A stretch of 64,000 nt of DNA from CAYJAD01 sp964370835 (GTDB taxonomy: Bacteria; Desulfobacterota; Desulfovibrionia; Desulfovibrionales; Desulfovibrionaceae), in NCBI GenBank assembly GCA_964370835.1, contig CAYJLO010000002.1, positions 53,535-117,534 on the forward strand, in the 5' to 3' direction. The translations under genes were made by a program, and so were the position numbers. The stretch's first letter is position 1; each line of letters opens with the position of its first letter. The notes under the pieces were generated by a model, which ran no database searches, had not been told where the DNA came from, and was given only the letters and a program-made list of their open reading frames with translations. Shown one piece after another: positions 63,949-64,000 of the stretch.

Positions 63949-64000
63949 GTGGGGAGGGGAAAAACCTTTTTGAAAAAAGGTTCTTTCCCCTCCCCACACC
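63932..64000 (-). repeat. Long-hairpin intergenic repeat, copy 3 (cut by the window end)
   Basis: Stem 63949-63971 pairs with 63975-63997: GTGGGGAGGGGAAAAACCTT-type arm, 23 positions with one mismatch and a GAA loop. On the minus strand it is followed by AAAAAATAAAAATAAAA, as in copies 1 and 2. The leading G-rich part is expected beyond base 64000. Confidence 0.7.

Overview
This 64 kb window looks like ordinary chromosome from a low-to-moderate GC member of the Desulfovibrionaceae (sulfate-reducing Desulfobacterota). The basis is gene content and family style: a TAXI-type fused TRAP permease, a perR-rubredoxin pair, an AAA_32-type Lon-like protease, a birA-pyc-(PEP synthase-like) block with an unusually large PEP synthase-like protein, long hook proteins, and a RACo-like ferredoxin/ASKHA protein. 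The placement is by recognition, not by a search. I see no prophage, insertion sequence, CRISPR array, rRNA or tRNA gene.

Layout. 0.1-6 kb: TRAP permease, perR plus a CX4C rubredoxin, a KefB-type antiporter (minus) and a beta carbonic anhydrase. 6-11.4 kb (minus): tetR, an unrecognised 571-residue protein, rsmE, rarA and a PlsC-type acyltransferase, probably one transcript. 11.4-17.2 kb (minus): gmhA, an FmdB-type zinc ribbon, hemC, a Lon-like protease and an MFS exporter, tightly spaced. 17.4-21.4 kb (plus): nadK, a divergent DUF89/ARMT1-like protein, gatB. 21.5-23 kb: a structured intergenic element and a protein built of about five degenerate repeats. 23-27 kb: phoH, a 7TM-HD (PgpH-like) phosphodiesterase, ybeY. 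27-38 kb: a tRNA nucleotidyltransferase back to back with birA, then pyruvate carboxylase, a membrane acyltransferase and a 1186-residue PEP synthase-like protein. 38-47 kb (minus): ychF, a soluble PAS-rich hybrid histidine kinase, and the hook genes fliK-flgD-flgE. 47-53 kb: gamma-glutamyltransferase, a DegP-type protease, an MFS transporter, an RluB-type pseudouridine synthase. 53.7-54.9 kb: two adjacent ORFs that together read like one RdgC-family protein, behind a Fur-box-like site. 55-64 kb: dppB-dppC, recN, fliM (minus), a RACo-like protein, an Rsm22-like methyltransferase with a repetitive charged tail, and dppD.

How parts work together. BirA would biotinylate the pyruvate carboxylase beside it, and with the PEP synthase-like enzyme this forms a C3/C4 anaplerotic and gluconeogenic block. 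FliK, FlgD and FlgE build the flagellar hook; FliM (C-ring) is encoded separately. PhoH, the HD phosphodiesterase and YbeY form a familiar RNA/second-messenger cluster. PerR, rubredoxin and perhaps KefB are oxidative or electrophile stress functions.

Nothing here is a clear-cut new system. The most rewarding leads are a family of three long-stem hairpin repeats (37996, 49280, 63949), the two-gene RdgC-like module with its Fur-box-like promoter, the enlarged PEP synthase-like protein, the structured element at 21541-21750, two promoters placed so close to their start codons that leaderless mRNAs are predicted (nadK and the RACo-like gene), and the 571-residue orphan.
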